64,000 nt of DNA, from contig CAMTDV010000013.1 in assembly GCA_947069175.1 (NCBI GenBank), positions 28,213,857 through 28,277,856 of the forward strand. The letters run 5' to 3'. Source of the stretch: Scalesia atractyloides (lineage: Eukaryota; Streptophyta; Magnoliopsida; Asterales; Asteraceae). Positions 19,826-31,027 of this stretch are shown here, in pieces. The notes beneath the pieces are model-generated. The model did not search any database. It was not told where the DNA came from and saw only the letters and a list, made by a program, of their open reading frames with translations. Both the position numbers and the translations under genes were made by a program. The number at the start of each line of letters is the position of its first letter. The stretch's first letter is position 1.

Positions 19826-22589
19826 TGTCACACCCTCAATTTCCACTTGCGGAGTTTTACCGCGAGGCGTGTGAACAAACCAGAATCTGAGACACTAGTA
19901 ACGTCGAACGACTCTATATGATCCATTAATACGTTTTCCAAAATCATTTGTTTAACCATTCATAGTTAATTTTAGATTGCCTTAGTTTGGTTTCAATGTT
20001 TAGCGGAAGCATTAGTTTTTAAAGTCGAGCGGAAGCATAAAAAAATAAAGTAATAGGAACGGGCGCCAACACAAATGCCAAAACTAAAGAAAAACCCAAA
20101 ACAATGTTTGTAAATGAGACTCGATAAAAAGATGTCTTGATCAATGCAAGTGAGTGCACCTAGAGCTCCTAGCGTCCTGAGAAACATGTAAAGAAACAAG
20201 TGTCAACATTAAAGAAGAGTGAGTTCACAGGTTTTCATAAATTCGTTTATTCGGTTATAAGTTTGTTTCCCCCGTTTATCCCTAACCCGGGATAACGATT
20301 TAGTTCCATTATTCCCAACCCGGAATAATACTGATAGTTCCATTATTCCTTACCCGGAATAATAATGATGTTCCATTATTCCTAACCTGGAATAATAACG
20401 TTGTTGGTTCCATTATCCCTAACCCGGGACAATATTGTTGATTCGTAATTAAGTTCAATGTTAACATGTAGGTAGCTAGCCTAAAGTTATGTCACGTAAG
20501 TGTTCGCGATCGAAGCTGACTGTTGTGCCTCCGTGTTGCCAGGCCTATCACTGACCATGGCGAAGTTAGGCCAAATTATTCACCCGTTGACCATACCCGG
20601 TCAGCTAGCGCGACTAGCTCGGATGGGGCTTGTCGGGCCCAGTAGTACTACTTATAATTTCCCCGCTATCTAACCCAATACTAACGATCCGAGAGATTGT
20701 CGAGAACTTGTGTGATATAGCTGCTTAGTGACCATAACGTACATTAACATTAACTTAGTTACCGAATAGTTTAATGACGTTAATTTCGTGTAACGTAAAG
20801 AGATAGAGTTGTAGAGTGTATACATGTTTCTCCCCCTGTTGTTTAAAACCGGATAAAATTAGGGGCCGTGAACTCACCTTTAGTTGCTCGGTTAGTGTAA
20901 CACAGAAGTTGCAAATGATGGGACCGTTAATTGCGTCCTAACAAGTCAATTGATTTACACATACTAACACACAATGCGGTACATACAATGACAATTCCTA
21001 AGACTCAAATCATGCATGCAAGTATCATCATGCCAATATAGTGATCAAAACAATTTATCATGAACACAATCAATCCATACAACACTTTGGTACACACATT
21101 CGCAAGTTATCAAGTTTCAGCTTATATACTCATAATTAGGCTTTTTTCAAGGATTTTTATAAAATAGTTCAAACATACCAAAAATTCCAATTATTTTACA
21201 GAAGGTGTCAACTATACTGTAGAATTTTATATAAATTTTTCAAGTCCTAACACTTTACCAATTATTCGAAATATTAATATACTAGGCTGCAGTCAGATTC
21301 GTCGCTTTCTGACTGCAGTCCACGGGAGAATTTATTTAAAAATCACCGTTCGTCCAATTAACAAAAATCCAGTGGGAGTTTCCCGGAAATTTCCATATCT
21401 AGTTGCTGTACAAATTTCATGATTCGACTCTTTAAAGATTATTAGATCCGACTCGATAAACAACTTTCAATTTTCAGAATTTTCACAGCTTCAGTTACTG
21501 AACTTAATTGGCCACTTAAAAATACCAAACCACTTCAGAAAAATATGAATCCAGCGCCATTAGAAGCGTTTTTCAAAACTCTACGTTTTAGACTTCAGGA
21601 AATCCGTTTTTCGATAAATAATAACCAAGTACAGCCAGTTGAAGTTGGCTGTAAACACCATTCAGCATCCTGATTTCAGCATTTCATCGCAATCTAATCC
21701 GTTTAACCCATCGATACGTTATATATAAGCGATCAAGCACAGAATTACCAGTCATATATCATCATATATATCATACCCATGCAAACCCTAATCATAACAT
21801 ATAGTTTTTATCACACAAAACGCAGCCTAATGTTTCTTGATTCCGCTAATCATCATAATCGCAACTAGCATAATTAATCGACTAACATCATAACACTACA
21901 TTCAAGCATGATCAAGAGTTTATAATCCTAGTATAACTTTGCAAACAATGATAAACCCTAACCTTTTACACCGAAGATCAATGAACCGTGAGTGAGATGG
22001 GAGCCGATGATCAAGGAAAATCGCGACCGAGAAGGAGAATGGCGAGGGGAGGGTTGCCGCGATCAAGAGGGATGCAGCAAGGCTGTCTTGCGATCGAGAG
22101 GGTGAATGGGAGGCTGCCGTCGGCTGTTTAGCTATTAGGGTTTGTGTGTTTTGTTTGTGAAGCAATGCACATGCATGTATGTGTATATATAGCGCAAAAG
22201 GTAAAGAGAAAAGGGAAGGGTTGGCGGTTTGGGTGCTCGCGGCCGCAAGTGGTTCGGGTGGGTCGGTTTGGGTCTAAAACTTGATCCCCAAGTTTTGGTT
22301 AACTCCTTGAGTCGCAAGGAAATGAGGTCGGCTCGTGTCGCGGCTCGGTTCGATTCGTCTATATATTTACTATATCTTTTATAAATAAACACCATGAAAT
22401 CAAGACGTAACATAATAACTCACCAACTTATAAACGTTTAACACACTTAGCACGTAATTCATTTGACAAGTTCACTAAATTATCGTAATTTTTTCGAGCG
22501 TGCAATTTAAGTCTCCGAATCAATTTAACGTAGGAACGAATAACCGTGAAGTAGTGCGTTTAAGATATCTGAAAAACCGGGATGTCACA
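19826..22589 (-). repeat. 5' LTR of the nested gypsy element
   Basis: 2764 bp, matching 11149-13931. It carries the hairpin array at 20275-20430. It is shorter than the 3' LTR mainly through loss of about 20 bp near 20957 and several 1-6 bp indels. A TATA-like box lies at 22184-22191. Confidence 0.94.
22184..22191 (-). promoter_or_regulatory. TATA-like box in the gypsy 5' LTR
   Basis: TATATATA in the context GCGCTATATATACAC on the coding strand, about 400 bp from the LTR start. If used, U3 is about 430 bp and the transcribed R-U5 part exceeds 2.2 kb. A matching box is near 13530 in the other LTR. Confidence 0.5.
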
Positions 22590-23160
22590 GATTTCGGCTG
22601 AAATCATCTGAGAGACAAGCTTCACATATCTTCTAATTTGGTTCTCAATGGTTTCCCCATAATATGGTTAAACGGGCTGAACTGTTGATTCAACTAATTA
22701 ACTCTGCTTGCCTTTATATCAGCATTTCCCTCATAGAGATTCTGTAACTCGCTCCACACTTCTTTAGCTGTCTTGCAATTTCTGACAGCTATAGAAATGT
22801 CGGGACCGAGTGCCACTGTTAGAACAGCTGAAGCTTTCTCATCTTCTTCGATTATTTTCACATCTTCGGGAGTCCACAAATGACTTGGTTTACGATCTTT
22901 GTATCTAGATCTTCAGCGGTACTGTAAACTATTGTTCGAGGATCGTTCATAATACATCTCCAAACCCTAGGCTCTTTGGCCTTGCAGTACTGCTCAAATA
23001 TGAATTTCCACTCATAGTATTCATCTCCGTATAGCAGACGAGGTACCTTAGTTGAAGTACTAATGACTTGATCTAGCTCTTGATGAAGAGCCAGTGTCTG
23101 TGATTGCAGTGCTGCCAAGGTGGCATTGGTCAAATCTTGAGCGGTCATATAACTGTTCAT
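22590..23160 (-). pseudogene. Copia gag, N-terminal part
   Basis: Starts at 23160 with MNSYMTAQDLTNATLAALQS. Typical Copia gag features follow: YYEWKFIFEQYCKAKEPRVW, then (one frame away from 22879) DEKASAVLTVALGPDISIAV and TAKEVWSELQNLYEGNADIK. The gag sequence is cut at 22589 by the gypsy LTR after VSQMISAEI and resumes at 11148. A frameshift near 22870 and a stop near 22695 precede the insertion point. Confidence 0.82.
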
Positions 23161-23910
23161 TATTATTAACTTTATTAAAATGTCAAGTAAATAACAGTTA
23201 ATTTTAAAATGAACAGTGATCCGAAACTAGTCTTTAATGTAAGGCTAAGATGAGTCCGAGATGAGTCTCAGATGAGACAAGTCCGAGATAGACAGGTCCG
23301 AGATGAGTTCGAGATGGGACAAGTCCGTGATAAGAAACCATAATAATTCCGAGATGGATATCCTGAAAGCAATCCGAGATGATGTGATCCGAAATTGAAA
23401 TCCGGAAAGCAATTCGAGATGATATGGTCCGAAATTGAAATCCATAAAGCAATCCGAGATGATGTGATCCGAAATAGAGAACCAGGTCCGGAACGAGAAC
23501 TTGATCCGGAATAAGAGTCTTATCCGGAATGAAATCCTTATCCGAGATAAGAGTCCTTATCCGAAAACAACAGTATCCCGAATTTCCTACGACAGATAAA
23601 CACAAATTATTTTAAATAGTAATCCTTATCCGGAATATGAGTAATCCGGATAAGGTTATTGAGAATGTTGATGAACAGTAGTCCAGGATCAATTCGAGAT
23701 GGATGATCTCCTTCGTGTTCTTCGGGATCTTCAATAGTGCTCAATCTGAAATACTTGAATCTTCTTCGTGTTCTTCGGGATCCGCAACAGTACCGAATCT
23801 GAGATGAGAATACCAGCAATCTTCAACAGTAACAACCCGTGTTGAACAGTAACGATTCTTCAACTCTGAACAATTCTTCGATCTTCAATACCTAGAGCAT
23901 GTATTGTACA
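23161..23910 (-). other. Copia untranslated leader with degenerate repeats
   Basis: Lies between the PBS and the gag start. The section 23220-23640 is built from short imperfect repeats of TCCGAGATGAG, ATCCGAAATTGAAATCC and TCCGGAATAAGAGTC types. I see no supported ORF. It may be a structured leader or packaging region, by position only. Confidence 0.55.
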
Positions 23911-23928
23911 GCAGGCTCTGATACCAAT
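23911..23928 (-). other. Primer binding site (tRNA-iMet) of the Copia element
   Basis: On the coding strand ATTGGTATCAGAGCCTGC abuts the 5' LTR end. TGGTATCAGAGC is an exact match to the usual plant iMet PBS. Confidence 0.9.
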
Positions 23929-24336
<408 letters not shown>

Positions 24337-24867
24337 GATTCGGTTCAAGGAGGAACCACTACCAGTTGCGAGAGCCACACATTACCTATAATCAGTTAAA
24401 TTCAAAAGGGCATGTTAGTCTTTTTCTTTAAATGCCACATCCCCTTTCTCTTATCTCTAAAACACATCACATTATTATTTATATGTCTTATCTCTCATTT
24501 CATCTTTTTTATACTTTTTATATATAAAATTGGGAAAAAATATCCTAGGTTTTAAATCCAAACATCAAAAGTATTACGTAATTTAGAAAATACAAAAATA
24601 TCGAAAATGATATCTATTTCTTTTTGCTCTATTTTTCCTAATTATGACATAATCTTCTTTATAAAATGCAAGCTATATTTGTCTTATATGTTTATTAGAA
24701 AATACCAAATTATCGAAAATGGTATCTATTTATTTTTGCTATATTTTCCCTAATGCTTACATATATGTTCTTTACAAAATGCAAGTTATGTTTGTCTTAT
24801 ATGTTTATCGAGAATTCTTATTTCATTCGTTAACGTTTGATAACTTTGCACTACAACTTTTAAAGAA

Positions 24868-25063
24868 AACATTCAGCAACGTACGTAAAGGAAGTTTTGA
24901 CAACATGCGTAAAAAGGTTTTGACAACGTGCATAAAAAAAGTTTTGACAACCGGGCGTAAAAAATTTTTTGACAACGTGCGTAAACATTTACACGAAATG
25001 AGTATGAGAACACACTATGTAAAAAAATAAATAAAAAATATTTTGACGACGTGCGTAAAAAAG
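24868..25063. repeat. Tandem TTTTGACAACGTGCGTAAAA repeats
   Basis: Five or six imperfect copies at about 25-30 bp spacing, with one more copy (TTTTGACGACGTGCGTAAAA) near 25042. No coding meaning seen. Confidence 0.75.
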
Positions 25064-25470
25064 TTCTTTTACACCCCTGATCGCCGACCCGAGCTCCTCT
25101 AAACGTCACCCGTAAATCTAATTTTCAAACGTATGTAAAACGAAAGGAGTAAAGTAGATTTTACATACGTTTGAAAAATGTTTTTACGTAAGTTGTCGAA
25201 TGTAAATTATATTTTTTGCGTTTGGTGTCGAATGAAAAAAAAACATTTTTTTACGCCCTTGATCATCAGTCCGAGCTCCTCTAAACGTCATGCATAAATC
25301 TATTTTTCAAATGTATGTAAAAACGGCACGCGTAAATGTTTAGTTCTTACATACATTTGAAAATTTGTTTCTCATACATTGTCGAATGTAAAAAAATCCG
25401 CGCATGGTGTTGAATGAAAAAAAAATGTTTTTTATGCCTCTGATCGCCGGCCCAAGTTCCTCTAAACGTT
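25064..25470. repeat. About 180-bp tandem repeat with an internal perfect hairpin
   Basis: The segment beginning ACRCCCYTGATCGYCGRCCC and GAGCTCCTCTAAACG recurs at about 25070, 25250 and 25435. Each unit contains TTCAAAYGTATGTAAAA and its inverse. In the first unit TTTTCAAACGTATGTAAAA (25122-25140) pairs perfectly with 25159-25177 over 19 bp. Confidence 0.8.
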
Positions 25471-25890
25471 TGTGGAATATAAACGCTCTGTTTTTTCTTT
25501 GATTTTCGTAGATGTTGGGGCATTTATGTTCAAATGACAAGGATAACAAACAAAAAGTGAAGACCAATGTCAGATATTAAAGACGTTTTCTTTTTATACA
25601 TGTAGTGTAATTTTTATAAAAAAATCATGTGTTACACTTAATTCTTTTTTTATAAATATAGTCTATGATGTTTGATTGTAAGTTTGATAAATTGACATGA
25701 ATAGTACACAAGTCAAATTTTCCAAAATACCCTTCTTGTACTATTTATTCTTTTTAATCAATAAAACCACTACAAGACAAATCAAAATTAAACAATTCAA
25801 TATCAACCACTCATCATGAGAGATCTAGGGTGGATAATGGTTCTTATGGTTCTCACATCTAAAGGTGGTTTTTATTTTACCGCATCCCTC

Positions 25891-25903
25891 TATATATATA
25901 TAT

Positions 25904-25938
<35 letters not shown>

Positions 25939-25944
25939 AATATA
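25891..25944. repeat. TA/CA compound microsatellite
   Basis: (TA)n(CA)n(TA)n tract between two elements. Confidence 0.95.
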
Positions 25945-26316
25945 GGTAAAGGTTTATCTACAAAGGATATTTTTTTCTACAAAGCGTGAAAATTCTATGT
26001 AGGCATTGTGTTTTAAATTTTAGGCATGATATAATTCTTTTGATATGGTATTATATAGAAAAACACCAAATGTATCAATTTAATAGACAATAAAATGTAT
26101 TTTAGACATGAAATTTAAAACATCATGTCCAGAAAGTTAATCAAAGTGTTTTAATTTAATGCTAAAATACATTTTATTGTGTTTTATCTTGTTACGTTTG
26201 TGGGTTTTCTATATAATACCATGCAAAAAATCTAAAACGTTATGCCCAAAATTTAAATCAAAATGCAGACTTCTCACACTTTTAGAAAAAAAAATCTTTT
26301 ATAGACTAGCCTTGCC
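25945..26316. mobile_element. Foldback MITE
   Basis: The left half (from GGTAAAGGTTTATCTACAAA) and the reverse complement of the right half (GGCAAGGCTAGTCTATAAAA) align along nearly the whole element. Shared words are TTTTTTTCTA, TTTAAATTTT, GGCAT and TGGTATTATATAGAAAA. Near the centre CAATAAAATGTATTTTAGC is inverted again. The whole 372 bp forms one long imperfect hairpin. It has no ORF and sits between AT microsatellites. Confidence 0.82.
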
Positions 26317-26403
26317 TTTTATACATATATATATATAATATATATATATTACATACATACATATATATATACTATATATATATAATATATATATATACAT
26401 ATA
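26317..26403. repeat. AT-rich microsatellite
   Basis: Interrupted (TA)n with ATACATAC words, separating the foldback MITE from the next element. Confidence 0.95.
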
Positions 26404-26922
26404 GGGTGAGGATTTAAAAAAAACGCCTAAAAGTGAGAAACGGTGAGAATGGCCCACATCTGTTGGATCAAAATAAACGATGGATAAGAATGGCGTGGTG
26501 GAGTTTTCGTAAATAACATCAACTTTATTACTTGTGCATGCTTCATTAAGGGTAAAAGGGTCTTTTTACTGCTCTATACAAAATGCCACACTAATGAGCA
26601 AAACGCCATTCAAGATTCCGCGTTAACCTACATTCCATACACTTCACTCACTTCCAGATAAAACGACATATTTAATGCCATTGATACAAAATGCCAGAAC
26701 TTAATGATAAAACGCGTTGCAGATTTAACAAATAGATGTGAACAAACAGTAACTGAAAGTTAATTATTAATATTTATTACAAAAAAATTCCCTCATAAAC
26801 TACGTGCCAAAAAGATCATTATATAAACGACGTTACCATCACTTCCATTATCACTTCAATTGATCATACTAAAACGCCATCTTTAACCAAAACGCCAAAT
26901 TTCAAAAACAAAAAACTCTGAG

Positions 26923-27575
26923 ATGAAAAAAATGGCAACCATCGTTTCATGGAGATACACCCTCAGAATCAGAAGATTCGTAATCCGTTTTGACAACAGA
27001 AGAAGAGTGTTTGTTAAAACAATCAAAGCCATATTGAACTTGGAAGAAGAAGTACAAAGGGGGATCCTAGCACTTGTTGTCCCTCTAGATAACCACTGTG
27101 ATAAAACATATACGGTTATAAGAAGATTAACCAGAAATTTTGGACCAAACAAGGCAAATTCAAAATGGACCCAATCATCAGATCATGGCGTTATGATGAA
27201 GGCACTGACATGGTGACCATTATATGTGACAACGGGGAGTAGGAAGACTACATGCTTGAAAACATCATGACCAAGCAGGGTCTTGGGTTCATTGAGGAGT
27301 TACACAACGCAACATGTTTGAACACAGATATGAACGTAAAATTAGCGTTGTTGCATGACATGTTCAAATGGAGGCTTCAAACTCTTCAAGAGCAAGAGGC
27401 CAATGAAAGTGAAAGTGATGACTTGGATGAGAAACTGGAAGAAGAATCCGAAAAGGAAGACGGGGGGAGTGATAGATACTTCTTAGACAAATCCCCTCTA
27501 ACAAGTAGTTTTAATTTTTTTTTCTTTTTTTTTCTTTTATGTAATTTTTGTGTTTGTTATGTACTTTTCAAATAA
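26923..27575 (+). pseudogene. Small unrecognised gene, copy A (broken)
   Basis: Starts MKKMATIVSWRYTLRIRRF. The first 75 residues match copy C well (RRRVFVKTIKAILNLEEEVQ, then IRRL). The matching second half is in another frame (RSWRYDEGTDMVTII), with an in-frame TAG at 27239-27241, then DYMLENIMTKQGLGFIEEL, MFKWRLQTLQ and an acidic tail ESESDDLDEKLEEESEKED. The ancestral protein was about 190-200 residues, with a basic head and an acidic tail. AATAAAAT follows at 27572. Family not recognised. Upstream is TATATAAA at about 26819. Confidence 0.5.
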
Positions 27576-27942
27576 TAAAATACTATATTTCTCAAAATAG
27601 TTATAAAACGCCAAAATGCCACAATTGCAAAGTACCAAAAGTTAATTAGTGTATTTTATTATTTTTATCTATAAAACGCCATAAAAAATACAAAATGCCA
27701 AACATAAAAGATGGGACGTGTTACAGCCTTGACAGATAAAGCTGAACAAACAGTAACTAAAGCGACGAATACTTTATGACTTACATTTATTAAAATAAAA
27801 TCCCGCCTAAACTACGCTTCAAAAAACTCTTATATAAACAAACAACTCAGGAACTTCCATTGATCACACCCAAAACAAACACTATGTTTTCTTGGCAAAC
27901 CATTCACTTTAAAACGCCAAAAAAGTTAAAACAACCACAGAT

Positions 27943-28510
27943 GGCAAACGTCTTTTCTTGGAGATTCAGTATTGTTCTCCATGAAGTTTCGCTGCATGGA
28001 TTTTTAAGTGAGGGGGATAACTCAAGAAGATTTTGCTGAATGAGATGGAAAAATCTTCAAGAGAAATAGACTGATGACAGTGATATGTCATTTTGTGTGC
28101 TTTGTTCTTGAGGAAGGTTTGGATGAGAAGAAGAGACCTATGCTAGTGTAAATGCTATTTTGGACTTCATTATTAAATGATGAAGAGTGAGATGAGCATG
28201 AAGATGATGCCAAAATATCATCCAAGCGAAAAAACCCACTCACAATCACACCCCAATAATAGCATCCACAAATTTGGCATCGATCTATGTCTCCAATATC
28301 CACAAAACCACTTCAACAATCAACAACAAAAGATCACACCAAAAACCAAAACGCCATATTTTGTTGAATGATCAGCTTCGCCTAGAGCAGGACGCTTCAG
28401 CTGTGTAGGGAAATCGGCACTTATCTAAGGAATTCATAGGTTCAGGGGACAAAAACTTCAAAAAGAAAAGACTGATGGTAGTGAAGATTTAGATGAGAAA
28501 TTGGATTAGC
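27943..28510 (+). pseudogene. Small unrecognised gene, copy B (heavily degraded)
   Basis: Starts ATGGCAAACGTCTTTTCTTGG (MANVFSWRFS), aligned with the starts of copies A and C, then decays through stops and internal loss. Fragments such as a Glu/Asp-rich end and the 3' AATAAAAT near 28577 remain. The upstream block GTTACAGCCTTGACAGATAA and a TATA-like TATATAAAC at about 27831 match the other units. Confidence 0.45.
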
Positions 28511-29158
28511 ATTTTTTATTTTTTTTATTTTCTATTTTTATGTCATTTTCTGTGGTTTGTTATCTAATTTTCAGCTAATAAAATATATTATTTCTCTAAC
28601 TACATATAAAATGCCAAAATGCCACAAACGTCAAACACCAAAACTATAATAAAATTCCTTTAATCACGTATTATTAAAAACTCCAAATAATTACTAAAAT
28701 GTATAAAACAAGGTGCAAGAGAATAGAACAAAAGGGTGCCTTATAAAAGTTTAATTTTGCAATCTTTATTTACTAAAACGCCATTAAAATACAAAATGCG
28801 AAACTTAAAGGACGGACGTGTTACAGCCTTAACAGATAAAGCTGAACAAACAGTAACTACAAACAATAACTAAAACGATGGAAACTTTATTACTAACATT
28901 TATTATATTAAAAACCACACAATGGCAATTGAATTTGTTTATATTTTCAAAACCCCATAATTACCTATCACGTTATAGGTCTGCATCCTACGTCACATGA
29001 CAAGAGATACAAAAAATACACATCAAAATGTTTTTCAGAGCCAAAAGCATATATCTACCTCGCCCCAAAAAAGGTCATTATATAAGTAGAACATGAAAAC
29101 AAACTTAACACTCCAAAATTGTCTAAATACGCCACAAATTGTTCAAAACGCCTAAAAA

Positions 29159-29726
29159 ATGGCTCAGGTTATTGCATGGAGGTTTGAGAGCTCGGAGAGA
29201 CGTTTCATCCTAAGGTTCTCTGACAGGAGAAGGGTGAAGGTCAAGAACATCAAGGCAATACTTAGTATGGATGAGGCCGTTCAGAGGGATATTCAGGCCC
29301 TTGGGGTTCCAAGGGCCAACGATTGTGAAAGGACTCAAACGGTAATAAGAAGATTGAAAAGGAAAATTTCCAGCAGATGATGATGATGACATTACTGATC
29401 TACTAACAGTTACCAGTTGGAGTTTGGATGAACCATCAAGAACGGTGAAAGTGACTTATTAAGACGAGGTGGATTATTCATTGACGATGGACAAAGTGCT
29501 AAACACAGATAAACTACACCTTCTTGAACAACTCTGTGATTTAGCACCTTCGAATGATGCAACATCCAAGGTTGTGATGATATTTAAATATAGGATGCGA
29601 AAAAGGCTAAACGAGATTATGGCATTATACGCCAACAAAATAGATAATGATGACGAGTCTGAAGAAAGTGATGACCAAAGCGATGGGTACATCTCTGATG
29701 TAATACCATCCACAGAAGATTATTAG
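29159..29726 (+). pseudogene. Small unrecognised gene, copy C (nearly intact)
   Basis: Starts MAQVIAWRFESSERRFILRF, with RRRVKVKNIKAILSMDEAVQ and TQTVIRRLKRKISSR, then stops near 29380. In another frame SWSLDEPSRTVKVTY is followed by TAA and then DEVDYSLTMDKVLNTDKL, FKYRMRKRLNEIMALYANK and an acidic tail (DDESEESDDQSDGY), ending at 29726. TATATAAG lies at about 29074. The domain-like block RRRV.VK.IKAIL...E.VQR.I.ALGVP is shared with copy A. I do not recognise the family. Confidence 0.5.
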
Positions 29727-30308
29727 TTTACTTTGATTTCGTCTTAGTTCTAATGTATTGAATTATTAATGAAATATAATGAATTTAGGAACGCTAAGAT
29801 ATTTACCTTTATAGAATATAAGAGATTAATTCAACTAGACAGATCTACAAATGAAGTGGCTGCTGAGAGGGAAGAAGGTGAAAACGTCATAATGAACAAC
29901 CATTAGTTTAATGATAAACAATAAGAATAACAGATTTATTGGAACTTTCAAACATTTTAATGAAAACGCCATAATTCATATATGCGTAACAAGGTGTAAA
30001 ACGACATTGGTAAGTTCTAAATAATGAAAACGCCGAATATTAATTCTAGTTGAAGGACATAACGACGTTTTTCAAAAATATTGCTTTGAAAATAAATTTG
30101 AAAATAAAACGCCAATGAAACAAGAATAAAGAACAACACGCGATATCTGATGGACTTTTAATGAATTATAACGACATCTATTAAGTTGACTTGAACAATG
30201 ACAATCGTACCGCACATATCATTTAACGCCCCCCTGACACTTGTTCGGCCATGATCCATTCTCACCATTTTTACACTTCCAATCATTTTCTCCCGATCTC
30301 GTTTCTAA

Positions 30309-30994
30309 ATACATATAGAGAGAGAGTGGGGGGGATTAATCTTAAAAAGAAAAGATAAAAATCAAATAGATTTGTATAGTTTCATGAGTTAAAAAAAATA
30401 TTTATCTAATTTTATAATGTTCAGGATGGAATCGAACCCAGTGCCATTAACTGTAGATTGCTAACCAATGATCAACGCATTAAATTGTTTTTGTTTTAGA
30501 AATAAACGATATTTATCAATTTACACAATTGCAAAGCTGAAGAAAAAAAAGGCAACATCAAGAACCGAACCAGGTACCAAGGCTTTAAAAGGTGACACAC
30601 ATACCACTGCATTGTGATCTGCATGGTGTCTTAAGTTGTTATACATTATATATATAATATATAACAAAATTGAAGGCCCTCATGAAAACTGGGCCTTGTC
30701 CGGGGGTGTAGCTCGCCCACCCCTAGGGTCGGCCTTGAGTTTCACACACTAGTGTAATCATACAATTCGTTCATGCCCCAACCTACACCACTTGGACGCA
30801 CCATTGTGATGTTTGACATATTGTTGTACTTAATTTCAATGCATTCTTCAATGGTTTATCAAATTAAGAACATGAATGGAATGTTTTTCAATTCCATGCT
30901 TAATTCCAATGAATTCTATGAACCAAACAAACCCTTAGGCAAATAACAATTTAATCAATACATTAGTGTGTAAATAAAAAAACTACCTTGTTTG

Positions 30995-31027
<33 letters not shown>

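Larger units (their letters stand above)
11149..22589 (-). mobile_element. Ty3/gypsy chromovirus (Tekay-like) LTR retrotransposon, complete but decayed, nested in the Copia gag
   Basis: Two long near-identical LTRs (11149-13931 and 19826-22589) flank, on the minus strand, a tRNA-iMet PBS, an extra ORF, gag, protease, RT, RNase H, integrase, a chromodomain and a PPT. This is the gypsy order. Ends are TGTGACATCC...GGGTGTGACA. The flanking 5-mers are TATTT (11144-11148) and GATTT (22590-22594), a target duplication with one mismatch. The insertion interrupts the Copia gag between SQMISAEI and ITLTNNAMNRQ. The LTRs differ by a few single-base changes and small indels, including about 20 bp missing near 20957, roughly 1-2 percent by eye, so it is younger than its decayed Copia host. 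Protease, RT, integrase and chromodomain are all damaged. Confidence 0.93.
24337..25890. mobile_element. Non-autonomous element with imperfect terminal inverted repeats
   Basis: Left end GATTCGGTTCAAGGAGGAAC and the reverse complement of the right end (GATGCGGTAAAATAAAAACC) align imperfectly over about 40 bp, including GCGAGAGCC/GTGAGAACC. It lies between AT microsatellites. No coding ORF is evident. Inside are a 28-bp-type tandem repeat (24868-25063) and a unit of about 180 bp repeated about 2.3 times (25064-25470). Superfamily not assigned, and no clear target duplication is visible. Confidence 0.5.
26404..30308. mobile_element. Element carrying three tandem small-gene units, bounded by imperfect inverted ends
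   Basis: The left end (from 26404, with AAGTGAGAAACGGTGAGAATGG at 26441-26462) and the reverse complement of the right end (AAGTGTAAAAATGGTGAGAATGG, about 30262-30284) are imperfect inverted repeats, followed outward by ACATATAG on both sides. Inside, a unit of about 1.0-1.1 kb repeats three times, each with a TATA-like box, an ORF and a shared upstream block. The short word AACGCC occurs unusually often. No transposase is recognised. It may be a non-autonomous DNA transposon carrying a captured, tandemly copied gene. Superfamily and exact ends are uncertain. Confidence 0.5.
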
